Assembly: GCF_017654505.1 (NCBI RefSeq)
Contig: NC_054548.1
Span: 38,396,545 to 38,460,544 of the forward strand
Reading direction: 5' to 3'
DNA from: Polyodon spathula
Taxonomy: Eukaryota; Chordata; Actinopteri; Acipenseriformes; Polyodontidae
Length of the DNA stretch: 64,000 nucleotides
The translations under genes and the position numbers were made by a program. This document shows, piece by piece, positions 15,061 through 27,720 of this stretch. Position 1 is the stretch's first letter. Each line of letters starts with the position of its first letter. The notes beneath the pieces were generated by a model that was not told the DNA's origin, did no database searches, and saw only the letters and a list, made by a program, of their open reading frames with translations.

Positions 15061-17569
15061 TTACTGCCTCATTATGAAGGACTCGAAGTTATGACACTAT
15101 CTGTGGAATATGATTGCAATTCCCTGGCTCCCACCTTCCTATAAAACACAATTTACTGTGTGCAGACCTTTACTGCATCTCACTCCCTTATTATCTATGA
15201 TTATCTACCTTACAAAACACAGAAAACATGCACTCCAACAAGAATAACAATATTCTCCAAGTTTTATTTAATAGTATTGTGCCATAGTACAGCATTTTGG
15301 AAAAACAAATTATAATATTCCTTAACTAGAGTTTTAGCAGCAACAACTGCATTTAAGTTTTAAACATATACGGTATGGCTGCCTATGTCCTTATGATTAG
15401 CATGCGTTAAATGTATCAGGTTAATGAATTTAAAAAGGGCTTGGTGGGTATGGAGTATCAGTTTTATTTTATTTCTTATATCCACTGGTGGTACAGTGTA
15501 GCACTTCTGTTATATATAACACTTCTGTTTTAAAAAGCCAAACGTGAATCTAAACAACAAGAAGAATACATTATTGAGAAAACTATGCTATGTTATACCC
15601 ATAGTAGTTTGTCTTTAGGCTCCTTCATAGGTGCACCTATCTGAAAAAGATCCACGCTGCTGTGGTATTTTCGGTTGTTTTTAAAAAAAAGAAGTTTAAA
15701 GCTGCATTACTTTATGAAAACGTTTTGAATTTTGGCAAGACCCCGAGGTTTCTGGACTTGAAACTTCTTGTACTAGAAAACACATGGCAGCCTTTAACAG
15801 CAAGGCCTTGATGTTGAGGCTTCAAATTAGAGAAAAGTAAACAGAATTCATAACTCACAATTATGTCAGTAATGAATAAATGCCAGTGTTTCTGTGTAAA
15901 CATGTAGCAATTTAGACTAATGGAAATCCCATTTCAACAATGGTGCCCCCCAACAGCTTCTTAAGGTCTCCAGATAACTTATATGAGTTCAAAATCCTAC
16001 TTATTTACACTGAGGTGGGAAATTTATGTGACCGTTATAAAATAGATTTCAGGAAATATAGTGTACAATCTCATGCCTTTAAATTGTTTCCAAGATTTCC
16101 TTTCACTGTTAATGTTTCCTTTGGGACTAATTTATTAACAGGGGTTTTGTGCACTGTGGCCCACACCAACTGGACCCTACATTTCCAAGTCCTCAACAAC
16201 AACATATTTTTCCTTCCAAGGCGAAGGCTATATTACACAAGGTTTGGAACAACGCTTTGCCAGTAACCATAACAGTTAGCTGCTTGTGAGTCAGTTTCCC
16301 CAGCAAGAACACAACATTAAACAATACTGTGATTGCTGTTGCAGGTTTATAATTGTATTCCTGTCATTTTAGCACTATTATTATTAAGAGGCAATTTGTA
16401 AGTTGGAAGTCTTACAACAAAGCATACATTTACAAGAGTTTCTGTAGAGTGATCTATTAAATGTCTGCACAAAAAAAAAAAAAAAAAATTTTAAGAACAA
16501 CTAAAAGCAACTCTTTAGAGCTCTGGTATCCTAGCTACAACTGTTCAATATAAAACATGCCATGACATTACTGTCCCAGTTGTCGTATTTTCTACCCAGC
16601 ACATGTAATCTGTTGAGCTTTGATACAGTCTTATGTTGTACATGACAATCGTATAACTAAATCTGCACATGTTAGCATTTAGTAATTGCATGCATTTTAA
16701 GGTTTTTCTTCATATCTGATGTGCTAGGACCAAATCTTTTTTCAGTTCTGTTAACCTGTTTTCTGTCTGCACCGAGAGAGAAACGCATCACAATTTTGGG
16801 TCTATCAATCCTACAAGGGAGAATTCAGGACACTGTGCTCTACCCAAGAATTTGTAAAGTAAGCAAATCCTGCCTGCGATAGAAGAGAAGCTTTACAATT
16901 AACAGTGGCAGGCTCAGTAAACGCAGGTGTGTTGACCAGTGATAAGGACGCCTCTGGAGTCATTACTCATTGCAGAAGACAAAATAAATAGGCTCCCTCC
17001 AATCACATCTTTTGGCATTTTCTAAAAGGTCTGCTCTAAAACACTTTACCATTGAATCTAGCACATATGCTTTGGTAATACATGTTATCTTGCTCAAACT
17101 AGACACAATGCTGACAAAAATAAAAGAAAAAGCTACAAATGTATATTTATATAGTTTGGTAGTTTGTACAAAAAAACTAAATTGTATGTACTTTGAACTG
17201 TCATGCCTGACTGCCAAATGTCTATTTCAGGGCAACAAGACATGTGTGCCTATAACAACAACATTTAACATTATAAGAAGTAGTGTAAACATTAGTTACT
17301 TATTTAATACATGTGTTCAATTCATGTTTATTCATATGAATTCAGCCAGAAGTGAAGAATTCAGTAATACATAGTGTGTATACACAGTGTGGCACAAAAC
17401 ATGATTCAGACATCCAGATATCCTGAATTTCGGTATCAAAATTTTAAACATGGCTTGGAGAAATTAAAAAAAAAAACAATCTGTTAAACTATAAGTTAAA
17501 TTCCAGGTGTGTCAGGATGTACATAGAAACCAAAAGTTAATAACATTTAATGCAGGAGGCTGCTGACCT

Positions 17570-17573
<4 letters not shown>
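15061..17573. other. Unique sequence, no gene recognised
   Basis: Contains an A run at 16471-16488 and a moderately complex patch at about 16730-17000 that might be regulatory. Short open frames (for example 15940-16266 and 17012-17374) have no motif or codon pattern that I can support. Confidence 0.45.

Positions 17574-17629
<56 letters not shown>
17574..17629. repeat. (TA)n microsatellite
   Basis: About 28 pure units. Confidence 0.98.
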
Positions 17630-17631
<2 letters not shown>

Positions 17632-18129
17632 TGGTCAATTTTTAATATGGTTGGTGCATCAAAAAAAAAGGTGTTGCCTGTTGGCTCCAAATTATTTTTC
17701 TTTAGTCTCAAATTTGGCAAATCTACACTGCACAGAACTATGGACGTGAAAATGCCCTCTTTTCATTGTCCTCATAGCTTTCAGCAAGCAGGATCAGTTC
17801 TGAATAACAAAGCAGAACTGTGAGCAGAACACTACCAGACTCAAAACAAAAATATATACTTCTAGAATTGCGTTAATTTTGTCTCCTTAATACACTGTGG
17901 CATTTACATATTTTCCTGTTAAATGTTTTTTTTTTTTTTTTTCCTGCTTATTGAATTAAGGAGGGGTACCAGGAACCACAATAATAAGCATTTTGACTAG
18001 TCTGCTATCATTAGTATACGTGACAGTACAAGGCTACACACATGGTTTGATTCCAGTCAGCAAATAAATTATAATCTGCAGCATTTCTTCACAACAGGGG
18101 CAGATTTGCTGCATTTTTTTTTTTAATTC

Positions 18130-18370
18130 TTATCGACCAGCCAACCATCTCTCTTCATAGCCTGGTGTTCAATCGATATAGGCTATTGAAGAGGAGCTCC
18201 TAACTTCATGCTCCCATCAGCATTCCTTATCTAATTACAAATTGGCTTTGGTTAAAGAGACACTATCTCCTTGAGCTTGGCCCACCTGGTCTGTAATTTG
18301 TACCCGATAAATCAAAATCGTGGTAATCCATCCTTTTTATGCCAGAGCAAACCAAATAATCTTGGCATGG
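18130..18370. promoter_or_regulatory. Candidate conserved non-coding island
   Basis: High-complexity block between AT-rich repeats. It contains TTATCTAATTACAAATTGG, with a TAATTA core at 18232-18237, CAATCGATA near 18172, and GGCTTTGGTTAAAGAG. The composition resembles deeply conserved developmental enhancers. Inference only. Confidence 0.35.
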
Positions 18371-18445
18371 TACGTACTACGTGGCTATTGCTGGCAACTG
18401 AAAAAGGGTAAAAAAAAATCATCAAGAGATTTTTTTCAATTTTTT

Positions 18446-18461
18446 CATTATTATTATTATT

Positions 18462-18529
<68 letters not shown>
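18446..18529. repeat. Palindromic (ATT)n/(AAT)n microsatellite
   Basis: About six ATT units switch to about 22 AAT units, so the array can fold back on itself. The switch point is at about 18464. Confidence 0.95.
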
Positions 18530-18530
<1 letters not shown>

Positions 18531-21109
18531 GTATTGTTCATAATAAATTAGTTAGCTGAAGTTAGCATTGTGTGTAAATACTCTTGCCTACAGTACTAAG
18601 ATCAACAGTATTCAGTATGGCTCCTATCTATTTTAGAAAGGTCATTACCCCTTAGTATTTCAATACTTGAAGTGCTGAAAAAAAATTGTCAAATTTCTGA
18701 GGCAGTATTCACACTCCCTTCCAGTATATCTTGTTTTAAGATTAAATAGGGAACTAAAACACAATGAGCAATTCTTGCAAACAATTTTTTTTTATACCTC
18801 TTAGCAGCTGAACTCAACAATTTGCCATCTGTACAGAAACCTAGAAAGCCAACTCATTTTTTTATACGTAAAGGTTAAAAAAAAACAGCAAAAGATAAGC
18901 AACCAGGTGTTTAGTGCTTTTTATTCAAGATTTTTTTAAACAGCTTTTTTTTTTTTTACTAAAGTATTGAGACGCTGAACATACAGTATCTCCAAATGTT
19001 ATCTGTCAAGTTGTGCATTTCTTCTCTAGGTCGAGTGTTGTTTATTTGGAATGCATATACTACTTTGTCTCACTCAGGTCAACCTTTTACTTGTATCTGC
19101 CATGTGCTTGACATGAACACCCTGCGTAAATAAATAGACCAGTAACAAAAATATAATACACAGCAATGTCCTTTCAGAGATCTGAATATAATCATGGTGA
19201 GTCAGGAGACAGGAATCTCTATTGCAGAGGTGCAAAGCAGATATCTTGTTTGGCCAGCCACTGGTATTCATGTGAGGTGTTAGTAATATTGATAGCAATG
19301 GCAGCATCCTGATCGTAATATTCAATGAATTTTCTGGCAATATGCGTACAGTATCCATCGATAGCAAGTGGGAACCAATATACAGTCATGTTTAACAATG
19401 TCTTACCAATATTCATGGCACTGCATACAAAAAGAGATGCTGCAAGCAATGGCAATGTTTACACTATGCAGAGATCATGTTTGTATGTTTTATTTGTTTA
19501 TAGCCATGCTTCTTATCAATTGCTCCCTTAAAGTATATAATCACTTCATAGACAACATTCTTAAAATCCAATAAATAAAATCCAAATGTGGCACTGTTCA
19601 GACAGTATATTGACACTGAAACTATACTTTTTGCTGCCACTATTCAAATAGGTTTTTTTTTTCTTTCTCATGTCCCACCCCTACCACAACCTGAGTAATT
19701 GTTGTATCTGCGGGGTTAAGGCCCCTTGAATCTCCTTAAGAATCTCTTTAATATACTGCATGCTTAATTAGCCTTAGCCTTGGAATAATCCAATGTTTGA
19801 AGATGAAAAACCCAACACAGTACAAAAGATAATAAAGCCACAAGAGAACCCAAAAACCCCACATTTAAATAAACAAAAGGGAGGGAAAAAATAGAAGCTT
19901 ACCAAGGCTTTATCTCCTTTTCAGAGAAATTGCTCTGAAATGTACAAAGGTATCTTAATCAGCATTGCAACCTGCTGGGCTCAGCAATGCCATGTGCCAG
20001 TTATTAAGTTTCTAAAAATACCATCCTTTATCATTTAAAATGAAAATAATACCCTTCCTACACTGCTACCTTCTAAATCTGCAGGATCCCACAATAATGT
20101 TCAGTTTTCCACTAAATACTGTCTGTTGACTTGATCCTTCCATTGCTCTGTCCCCCATCCCTCCTGCCTACTCTAAAAGCCTATTTAAAACATGAGCTTT
20201 TTGGGTAAGAGTCTAACATAACTATAACATACACATAACATGAGGCAATACATTTCCAGTTGCTCTTCTGTCTTTGAAATTATACTTTTTCCCATCCAGT
20301 TCTCTTGCAAAGATTGAATTTGGCAGTTGTGGAAAATGACCCAAATATAGAAAGAAGTGACTGACTCTGGGGAGAGTGAAGTTGTGGCTTAATCCATCAT
20401 GTCCCATATGCTATTTCAATGTTAATTAATTAACTAAGGTCTGTGTCTTCTGTAAGGCAGCATCAACAGCACTGCAAAACATTTACTCTCAAAGGCTATA
20501 TGGTTGATTTCTCACAAAGTTATCTTCAGGCAAACAATGTTTCTTAAACGAGATGGGCCAGAGGGTCAGACATTTCACACAGAGGCATATTCTAACATGT
20601 CCCCTACTTAACTGTTTTGGTTGAATTGCATACTGAACTGTAATAAATGTACTGTATGCTACTTCCTGCCATGATGTGCACAGTGCAAAATGCAATTGAC
20701 CTGTTATACATTACACATGGTAGTTTTGTTCTGGTGCATACTATGAGCTTCGGTCCAAGCACCAACAAAAACACTTTGTATGATGCATAGATGAACATCA
20801 ATTAAAATGAATACAGGGGATGCAAAAGTCATTGCTCTCCCAGAGCCAGACTGATGCAACACGCAGTACATACAGTCTAAATGTGTCAGTCTAGTTCTTT
20901 TGAACAGCATACAAAATTGCAAAGGGAAAATAAAGGGTTACTGAAACAGATTATTAAAAAAAAAAAAAAAATATCCATCACAACCGTCATATTTAAAAGA
21001 CCTTGGACATTTTTCCAAACACAATATCAACTATGGGCACATTGTTTGAGTAACCTTGGCAATATAAGGTTCTCTTTTTTTATCCCAACTCAGTTGTTTG
21101 GGTAACCTT
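18530..21109. other. Unique sequence, no gene recognised
   Basis: AT-rich, with T runs near 18948-18957 and an A run at about 20955-20970. The minus-strand frame 19455-19219 reads smoothly for 78 codons but matches no family that I recognise. I do not call it a gene. Confidence 0.45.
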
Positions 21110-21465
21110 CCCCTCGGTGTGTGCTGTCAGTTCACTCCATTGACAGTACCTGACTCTTCAACTACATTCAGAGCTCATCAAACCTAGCCCTCTCTTGATT
21201 AATAGCTAATTCAGGATTTGGCATGCAAATGGTTATCGGGGGGAGATGAGGTAAACACTTCAGCCTTGTCAAACATGATAGGTCACTGATGGAGTGGCCA
21301 CAAGATACTGTCCCTCAGGAACCGCTGTGTCGCTGTGCTGGCATCTGATGTATCGCTTTAAAGGTACAGAATCCATATTGAAACAGCATTTTCTCCCCTC
21401 CGATGCTGAAATTAATTAACTGAGGGAATTCTAAATGACTTCTTACTCCCCTGGCATTTATTGAA
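21110..21465. promoter_or_regulatory. Candidate conserved non-coding island with POU octamer
   Basis: A GC-richer, high-complexity block. Motifs visible are a perfect POU/Oct octamer ATGCAAAT (21223-21230), TTGATTAATAGCTAATTC just upstream, and GAAATTAATTAACTG near 21408. Clustering of homeodomain and POU sites fits a developmental enhancer. No protein features. Conservation is untested. Confidence 0.42.
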
Positions 21466-23019
21466 AGGAAAAAAAAATCTTTATTTAAACAATAGATTGT
21501 GCATCCATCTTGTTCCTCTCTACATTAACTCACTAAAGTTTAGCCGATACAAAAGCATTGCTGCACTACTTGCTTAATTCATTGTGAAACTGTTCTGAAT
21601 TTAAAGTTTGTTATTGCAGTCACTACCATCTAAAATATCAGTTTGCTACATTAGGAATTCACTAGGCACTGTATAAGTCCTGTATATATTACATTGCATG
21701 TGTCACCTTTGTGTCTTTGACCTATAGCTTAAGCTAAATAAAGTATATTTAGGAGACTAGGAGGTGCAACAGGCAAGTTCGTAAGCTTTTCAGGTCTGGA
21801 GGTCTGGGTTAAAATCACGTTCCGCTCACAACTAAAAGAAGTTTGGTGGACAGGATCAGTTTAGCCCCTACTGAGCATTAGTCAATTCATAGCCTCTGCT
21901 TGCCTTAGGAATGAATTGCAGTTTTTTTTTTTTTTTTTTTTCTCCAAAGCTATGCAGACAACCTCTCATGGCTCAAGCTGGCACAAAGTAAATAAAAAGT
22001 GTCCATTGCTCTCTCTTATTAAGGGTATAAATATATTTTTGATTGGTCCTACAGAATCACTTAATCTGGTTAGAGGAATAATGTTTTACTTAATTATATT
22101 CCTGATTGGAGGACAAGGTTACCAATATGTGTATTTTAAATATGCTGTTTCGAAGCAAGCGAACACAAAATGTAAAAATATGTTATCAACATGAAAATGC
22201 ATGCAGTATAAGTGCGTATTTCTTTTTTGTGAATATACAGCTTTTAAAGAACATTCTGCTTTAGGCTTTATTATATTGGTATATTTTATGTTTGTGTTTT
22301 ATGGCTGTGTAAAATTAATGGCATTACCCTGCAGGGTTGGCATTTTCATACATTTATAGGGAAGATAAACAACTAAGCAAATTCATTGTAAGCTAGCTCA
22401 TTAAGGTTCCAAAAATAGGTTTATAAATTCTTCTTGGAATAAAAAAAAAAAAAAAAAAAAAAAAACTGTTGGAGTATTCAGTTTGAACATGTAAGGGCTT
22501 CATTTTCAAAACACTGGATTAAACTGGTTTAAGATATGTTTCTTTAGCATCTGAAATTAAATTCTTCATACCACATTACTAAAAGTATCTGCAACTAAGC
22601 TGTTTGCTCAGAAATTGCAGATCACAGCAGGACATAATGAACCTAGCTTCCCAGTTATTTACTATTAGTTAATACCATATAAGATGCCTTGCTGAAGTAT
22701 TTAGACTGTGACACATTGTAATCGAGAAATACATCACCTCATGAAGATGTTGAAGTCAATGCATAGAAACCTCAATGTATAGTTCATGAAATATTGTCTT
22801 AACGGAAAACTTGTGGTGACATATACAACACTTTAGCGGCCACATTAAACTCTATAATCCTACAGCTCAACTACAATTAGGGCTTCCGGTTTTTGTTTTT
22901 TATTAATTATATTTTTCGGTGATTATTTTTAGCTATTTTCAAGTTTTATGTAAATCGTTTTTTTTTTTTTTTTTTTTTAATATATATATATATATACTGT
23001 ATGAAATTATTGTTTTCGG
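21466..23019. other. Unique sequence with homopolymers, no gene recognised
   Basis: T run at 21922-21941, A run of 25 at 22441-22465, T run at 22958-22978 followed by a short (TA)n to 22996. No coding evidence. Confidence 0.5.
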
Positions 23020-23022
23020 TTA

Positions 23023-24069
23023 CACTCTGTGTGGCAGAGCAAAGCTCTGCCCTTTTAAATTGGCAGGGATGGGGTTAACTTCCCCTGCCTGCCTGGGTTT
23101 ATTATGTTCAGGTGGCTGGGGTTGATTAGTTGATTAGGTTGATTAACGATCAATCAGCGCCCAGCCACCTGATATAAAAGGAGGCCTCAGCTTCTCATTT
23201 GAGGAGGAGGGAGCTGAGGAAGCAGGTTGGTGTTTGTTTTGTGGTTTTTGAATTTTCTAAATCCAGTGAAGGCATTGCCCAGCCTGGAAACTTTATTTTT
23301 GTGAGTTTTTGTTTTTGCTTTATTTGTGTTTGAGTATCTGTTATTTTGCCCTTGTGCATTTTATTTTTGTTTATTTATAATAAAATTGTTATTTTTTTGA
23401 ACTGCAGACTGTCTCTGGGCCTCTATCCACTCGCCAGCCTGCCACACTCTGTAACAATTTTTTTATTTTATTTTTTTGTTCCTGGGTAGTAAGTGTTATT
23501 TCCTAATTGCTTATGCCTCAAAAGTATAGAAAATGGCTATTATTCCCCACAAACTTTGCTTTTGTGACCAGGACAGTGATATTTCAAAATATCACTATTT
23601 CCAATGGGAAAACGTGCAAATTTGTGTCTTTTCGTTCATATAAAGTCAGAAAAAAAAAACATATGAATCCAAATTAACATGTATTTATATTAAAGTAATA
23701 CAAAACTGATTACAAAAGATTTAGAAGTGAGTAGTTTTTCGAGATTTACTATTACACTGTAAATTTAAAGTATAATCGTAAATCTCGAAAAACTACTCAC
23801 TTCTAAATCTTTTGTAGTCATTTTTGTATTACTTTAGTATAAATACATGTTAATTTGGATTCATATGTTGTTTATTTCTGACTTTATGTGAACGAAAAGA
23901 CACAAATGTGCCCGTTTTCCCATTGGAAATAGTGATATTTTGAAATATCACTGTCCTGGTCACAAAAGCAAAGTTTGTGGGGAATAAAAGCCATTTTCTA
24001 TACTTTTGAGGCATAAGCAATTAGGAAATAACACTTGCTATCCAGGAACAAAAATTGTGTTACATAGTG
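23023..24069. mobile_element. Long inverted-repeat (foldback) DNA element, CACTA-like ends
   Basis: Two arms of nearly 300 bases (left about 23450-23749, right 23778-24069) are reverse complements at roughly 95 percent identity by eye, around a 28-base loop (23750-23777). The ends read CACTCTGTAAC (left, after removing the nested LTR) and CACTATGTAAC (right, minus strand), with TTA on both sides (23020-23022 and 24070-24072). CACT ends and a 3-bp duplication suggest the EnSpm/CACTA superfamily, though Harbinger also makes TTA duplications. There is no transposase. Without the LTR and its duplicated 5 bases the element is about 625 bp. High arm identity implies recent activity or gene conversion between the arms. 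Confidence 0.85.
23030..23446 (+). mobile_element. Solo LTR (417 bp) nested in the foldback element
   Basis: Begins TGTGGCAGAGC and ends CTGCCACA, with short inverted ends TGTGGCAG/CTGCCACA. It is flanked by the perfect 5-bp duplication CTCTG (23025-23029 and 23447-23451). A TATA box TATAAAAG lies at 23173-23180 and a polyadenylation signal AATAAA at 23379-23384, in the right order for an LTR promoter and R/U5 boundary. The 5-bp duplication fits Gypsy-type or retrovirus-like integrases. No internal gag, pol or env sequence remains, so the provirus was lost by LTR-LTR recombination. It interrupts the first bases of the foldback element and is therefore younger than it. Confidence 0.93.
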
Positions 24070-24072
24070 TTA

Positions 24073-24497
24073 TTTTCCAAATTCTTGTGATGTTTTTTTC
24101 CCCACCACTTTAAAGTATTCAGAACTAATCAAATAGAGATATGAGTCAGGAAGGAGGGGGCATTTCCCAACTGCACTGGGAAAGTGTGTGTATATATATA
24201 TTAGTAGGTTTTTTTCATTCAAGTCCATGTGAATTGAGTAACCATTTTCCAGTGTTTTTTCCGGTGTTTATTGGCTATACACCGATTTCATGGTTGTTTT
24301 ATTATTCAGAGTTGTTTTATTGTTTTTTTATCAGTTAAAATCGAAAATATGAAATTCTTTAAAAGACTGTGAAAACGCACCATTCTGTTTGTGAACTGGC
24401 CATAGTAAACAGTAAGCAGCACACTCTCAACACCCTGTGGTGGTAAAATTAAAATCTTGTTGCCCATTGTTTGCTGCTTTCATCAGCCAATTTGCAG

Positions 24498-24502
<5 letters not shown>
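24073..24502. other. Unique sequence, no gene recognised
   Basis: AT-rich sequence between the foldback element and a microsatellite. A 7-bp hairpin (TTTCCCA/TGGGAAA) near 24163-24183 is the only structure seen. Confidence 0.5.

Positions 24503-24586
<84 letters not shown>
24503..24586. repeat. (TA)n microsatellite
   Basis: About 42 pure units, the longest TA array in the window. Confidence 0.98.
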
Positions 24587-24588
<2 letters not shown>

Positions 24589-25389
24589 TACCACATACCA
24601 TACAGATAGAAAATGTTAATGGCATAATTAACATTGCTTTACTTTAGAAGTGACATATGAGTCTTCTTTATTATTTATGTTGTTCTGGCCTTTCCCCCTC
24701 CCCTAGCACAGGTCTCAGCCCTCTTCAAAACAACCTTGCCTGGAGATATGAAGACGCTCCTGTGGGGAGCACCAAGGATGGAGAGACAGAAGTTTTCCCT
24801 AAGGCCAGTCATTGCCTAATTCTTATCATCAACCAGACAGGCAAGGAAGAGAACAGCCCTCATTGTTCACTGTTTAGAAAATACCAACACACACTGGTGA
24901 ACTGGTTTCAGTTCAAATGTATTGGTTTCTTACAACCTGTATATATGTTTACTTTAACTATCAATTCAAGAGTGCAGACAATGATCCTACACTACAGCTG
25001 AAAAACAGCACAAGCAGTGCTGGCAATAGATAAAAAATTTACTAACAATAGCAAGCCCAGGTAGCCAGCTTGACTGTTTCTTTCTTTGTGAATTTGTGGG
25101 ATTAAGACCCCCGTATTTTTAGTCAGTATACTCATGTAAAATACCCACAGTTCAATTGTATAACAAGCTTTGGCAACTCGGTTTTATTTATAGCCACACA
25201 ACCATCTTTTCAGTTGTTTTTTTCCCCCAGTTTGACTCCAAGGCACTCATTTTGTCTGAAAACTGATGTCTCTCGTTATGGAGTATTTTTTTTGATATAA
25301 CAGAGTGACATTTGTTTTGCAACACTTCCACTCCTGCAGCATTTCACTTTGCTAAGGGCAATCTTTTACACTTGTTTTTGATTTGAAGA
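24587..25389. other. Unique sequence, no gene recognised
   Basis: A complex GC-richer patch at about 24690-24880 could be regulatory. The open frame 24657-25001 crosses it but has no recognisable domain. Confidence 0.45.
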
Positions 25390-25920
25390 TTCTTACTGGA
25401 GCGTCAATTGAAAACACCTCCTGGGGAACTTTCTACTCAGAATGGATTGGCATGACCCTTAATTGAATGCTTTAAGTGAGGCATCAAAAAAAGCAAAAGA
25501 GATCTTTAAATAAAGATCACAATATAAGCGGGACAGAGCATAATTTATTTTAGCACTGGGAGCTGGAGGTGTCACTCCTCCTTGCCAATATGGGCCTGTA
25601 ATTCAACTGTCATCTGTATAACAATCCCTGACAAGGGCTGATTACATCTTTCCTACAGGGAAGCTCCTCCTTTTTATTAAAGCGGTCAGGCACCCTTGCT
25701 GATGCCATTGTGGACGTTGTCCAAGTGCCTGTGACAAGAGAAAGGGATGACAGCCCTGACATCCCGGCAATCATCCCATTAGAAAATTGATATTGTCCTT
25801 CCCAGTAAACAAGAGCAGCAACATCGACCACTCCTTGTCCGCATATCCCTGAACAATCAGCTTCCATTAAGGGCAGAAGCCACACATTTATCCCATTGTG
25901 TTTCAATCAATAGAGAGGTG
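25390..25920. promoter_or_regulatory. Candidate conserved non-coding island (530 bp)
   Basis: The longest high-complexity island of the first half. It holds CCTTAATTGAATG, GCATAATTTATTTT and TGTTTCAATCAATAG words and GC-rich segments such as CCCTGACATCCCGGC. The minus-strand frame 25906-25610 has no known motifs. Composition and homeodomain-like words suggest one or two enhancers; inference only. Confidence 0.42.
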
Positions 25921-27480
25921 GCTCTTAAAAAAAAGAGTGGCACTGGGCCCCATCACTTTAATAATCACTTTGAAAGTGAAGTTACTCATGTGCCTTTTGC
26001 TATGTTGTCTCTTCTGTATCTCCCTACACAATATACTGTTTTAGATGCTAGGGGTGTGGTGATACTTGTATTTTCCAAGTAATCGCCTTTATGAAATGCA
26101 AAGTTGTTAGCTATTAATTAAATGGAATAAAACATGTCAATTACTCAATAGAAAACAACACGGTCCCTCGGTTTACATATTTATTATCAATCAATAACAA
26201 TCCAACAGCGTTATTTAATATAAATCCTGTCACAATCAAACTAACTCAAACTAATTTATATTAGAAGCAAATATTTGTCTGACCTTTCTTTTATCCTTTT
26301 GATATGAAATCACTTTTTTTTATAGAAATGTGTTATCTCTGCAATGAATTGTAGGATTGTAGTCCTGGGTAAGCTGTTATCTCTGATTAAACTCAACAAA
26401 GAAATACATATACCAGTTTCCATATCAGTAGCTCGTTAGGTGTAAGGAAAAGGCCACGTTTACCTTATGAATCAGTCGCATTTTGCAACATATTTTCATT
26501 GTCAGTTTAGGTGTGGCAATAGAACAAAGTCAGTGCCTCTGATGAGAGGAAAATGCACTTTTAATCAGCTTTTAAAAACACTGGCAAAATGAACTGCCAT
26601 TGATTGGTGCTCAGTTATACAGGAAGAGAAGGGCATCTTTTCTTGTTTTGAAATCAACACATTAACAAAAAGGTGTTTTGATTTAGACCTCAGAGTCAGT
26701 TGACTAGGTTTATTGTGTGACTCACTTTGTGACTGGTTAATCTGACTAGCTGAAAAAATGCAACTTATTTCAATTGACTTTTTCAACTTTGATATAACAA
26801 TGCAACAAAAATAAATTATAAATATGAATTATTTTAAGTATTTTTATTATTTTTAATTGTCTCCACATACTTACTAACAAAGTGCAAATCATTGATCTTA
26901 GGTGGCGGCTAGCCTGATCTCACATTGTGACTTCTGTTGCATTGCACACACATTACTTTAGTGTACTCAAAAACGCTATTATCATATTTGTTTTCACTAG
27001 TATGCTGAAAGAGAGTCTACTACAAAATAACCCAAACTGGGCACACATGGGGTCTTTCTTCCAAAGTAGAAACTTACATAAAAAATTAAATGTTCTGTCC
27101 GAATTGGTTGTTAAACTTGTTAAAATCAATCTGAAAATTACAAGCAGCATATCAAACAGTATTGTTTATTATACATCTTCAGACCCAATCACAATCACTA
27201 AACATGAAACTATATTGTCACTATATTTCATAAAACCTTACCACTACACAGTACACTGAAAATAAGAAATAAGTTAAACTGTGCTAAATCTTTGAATTGT
27301 AGTAACCTGTACACATACCTGTAGTAACCTGTATACATAACTGTAGTAATATCTGTTGCTATCAACAGTAATTAGACCACTTAAACACAGCATATCACCT
27401 GAACTTACCTCGCTGCTCTCTTGCATTTCTGCATAAAAAACAACTGTCTTTGGTGCCACAAAAAGTCTTGCTATTTGTAT
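25921..27480. other. Unique sequence, no gene recognised
   Basis: AT-rich sequence with no transposon ends or coding signal that I can support. Confidence 0.5.
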
Positions 27481-27720
27481 GCTTCCCCAGTACGCGTGGA
27501 AACTCTAATAAATGTATAATTCTTTGTTGAGTAGCTATATTTTTTGGCAGGGAAATCTTATTTGGGTGCAAAGTGATGGTACACTTTAGAGGCGGTCGCC
27601 CAAACAACTAGTAGCCGCGGTCAGTCAGGGTCAGTTAAAATGGTTGCGGTTTATGACTTAGCTTGCCGTTTACCAAATACAACTGACGACAAATACGGTC
27701 TAGTTTGATTTATTTAATAC
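27481..27720 (-). promoter_or_regulatory. CpG-retaining patch, possible small promoter
   Basis: Ten CpG dinucleotides in 240 bases, close to the number expected from base composition, whereas the surrounding DNA is CpG-poor. On the minus strand, 60-90 bases beyond this patch, GAGGTAAGT (about 27403-27411) is a perfect consensus splice donor. Together these could mark an unmethylated promoter and first exon of an unknown transcript read leftward. No TATA box or recognisable protein. The donor alone could be chance. Confidence 0.3.

Noticed and set aside
19219..19455. 78-codon minus-strand frame that reads like protein
   Set aside because: No recognisable motif and no neighbouring exons. I could not separate it from chance without a protein search.
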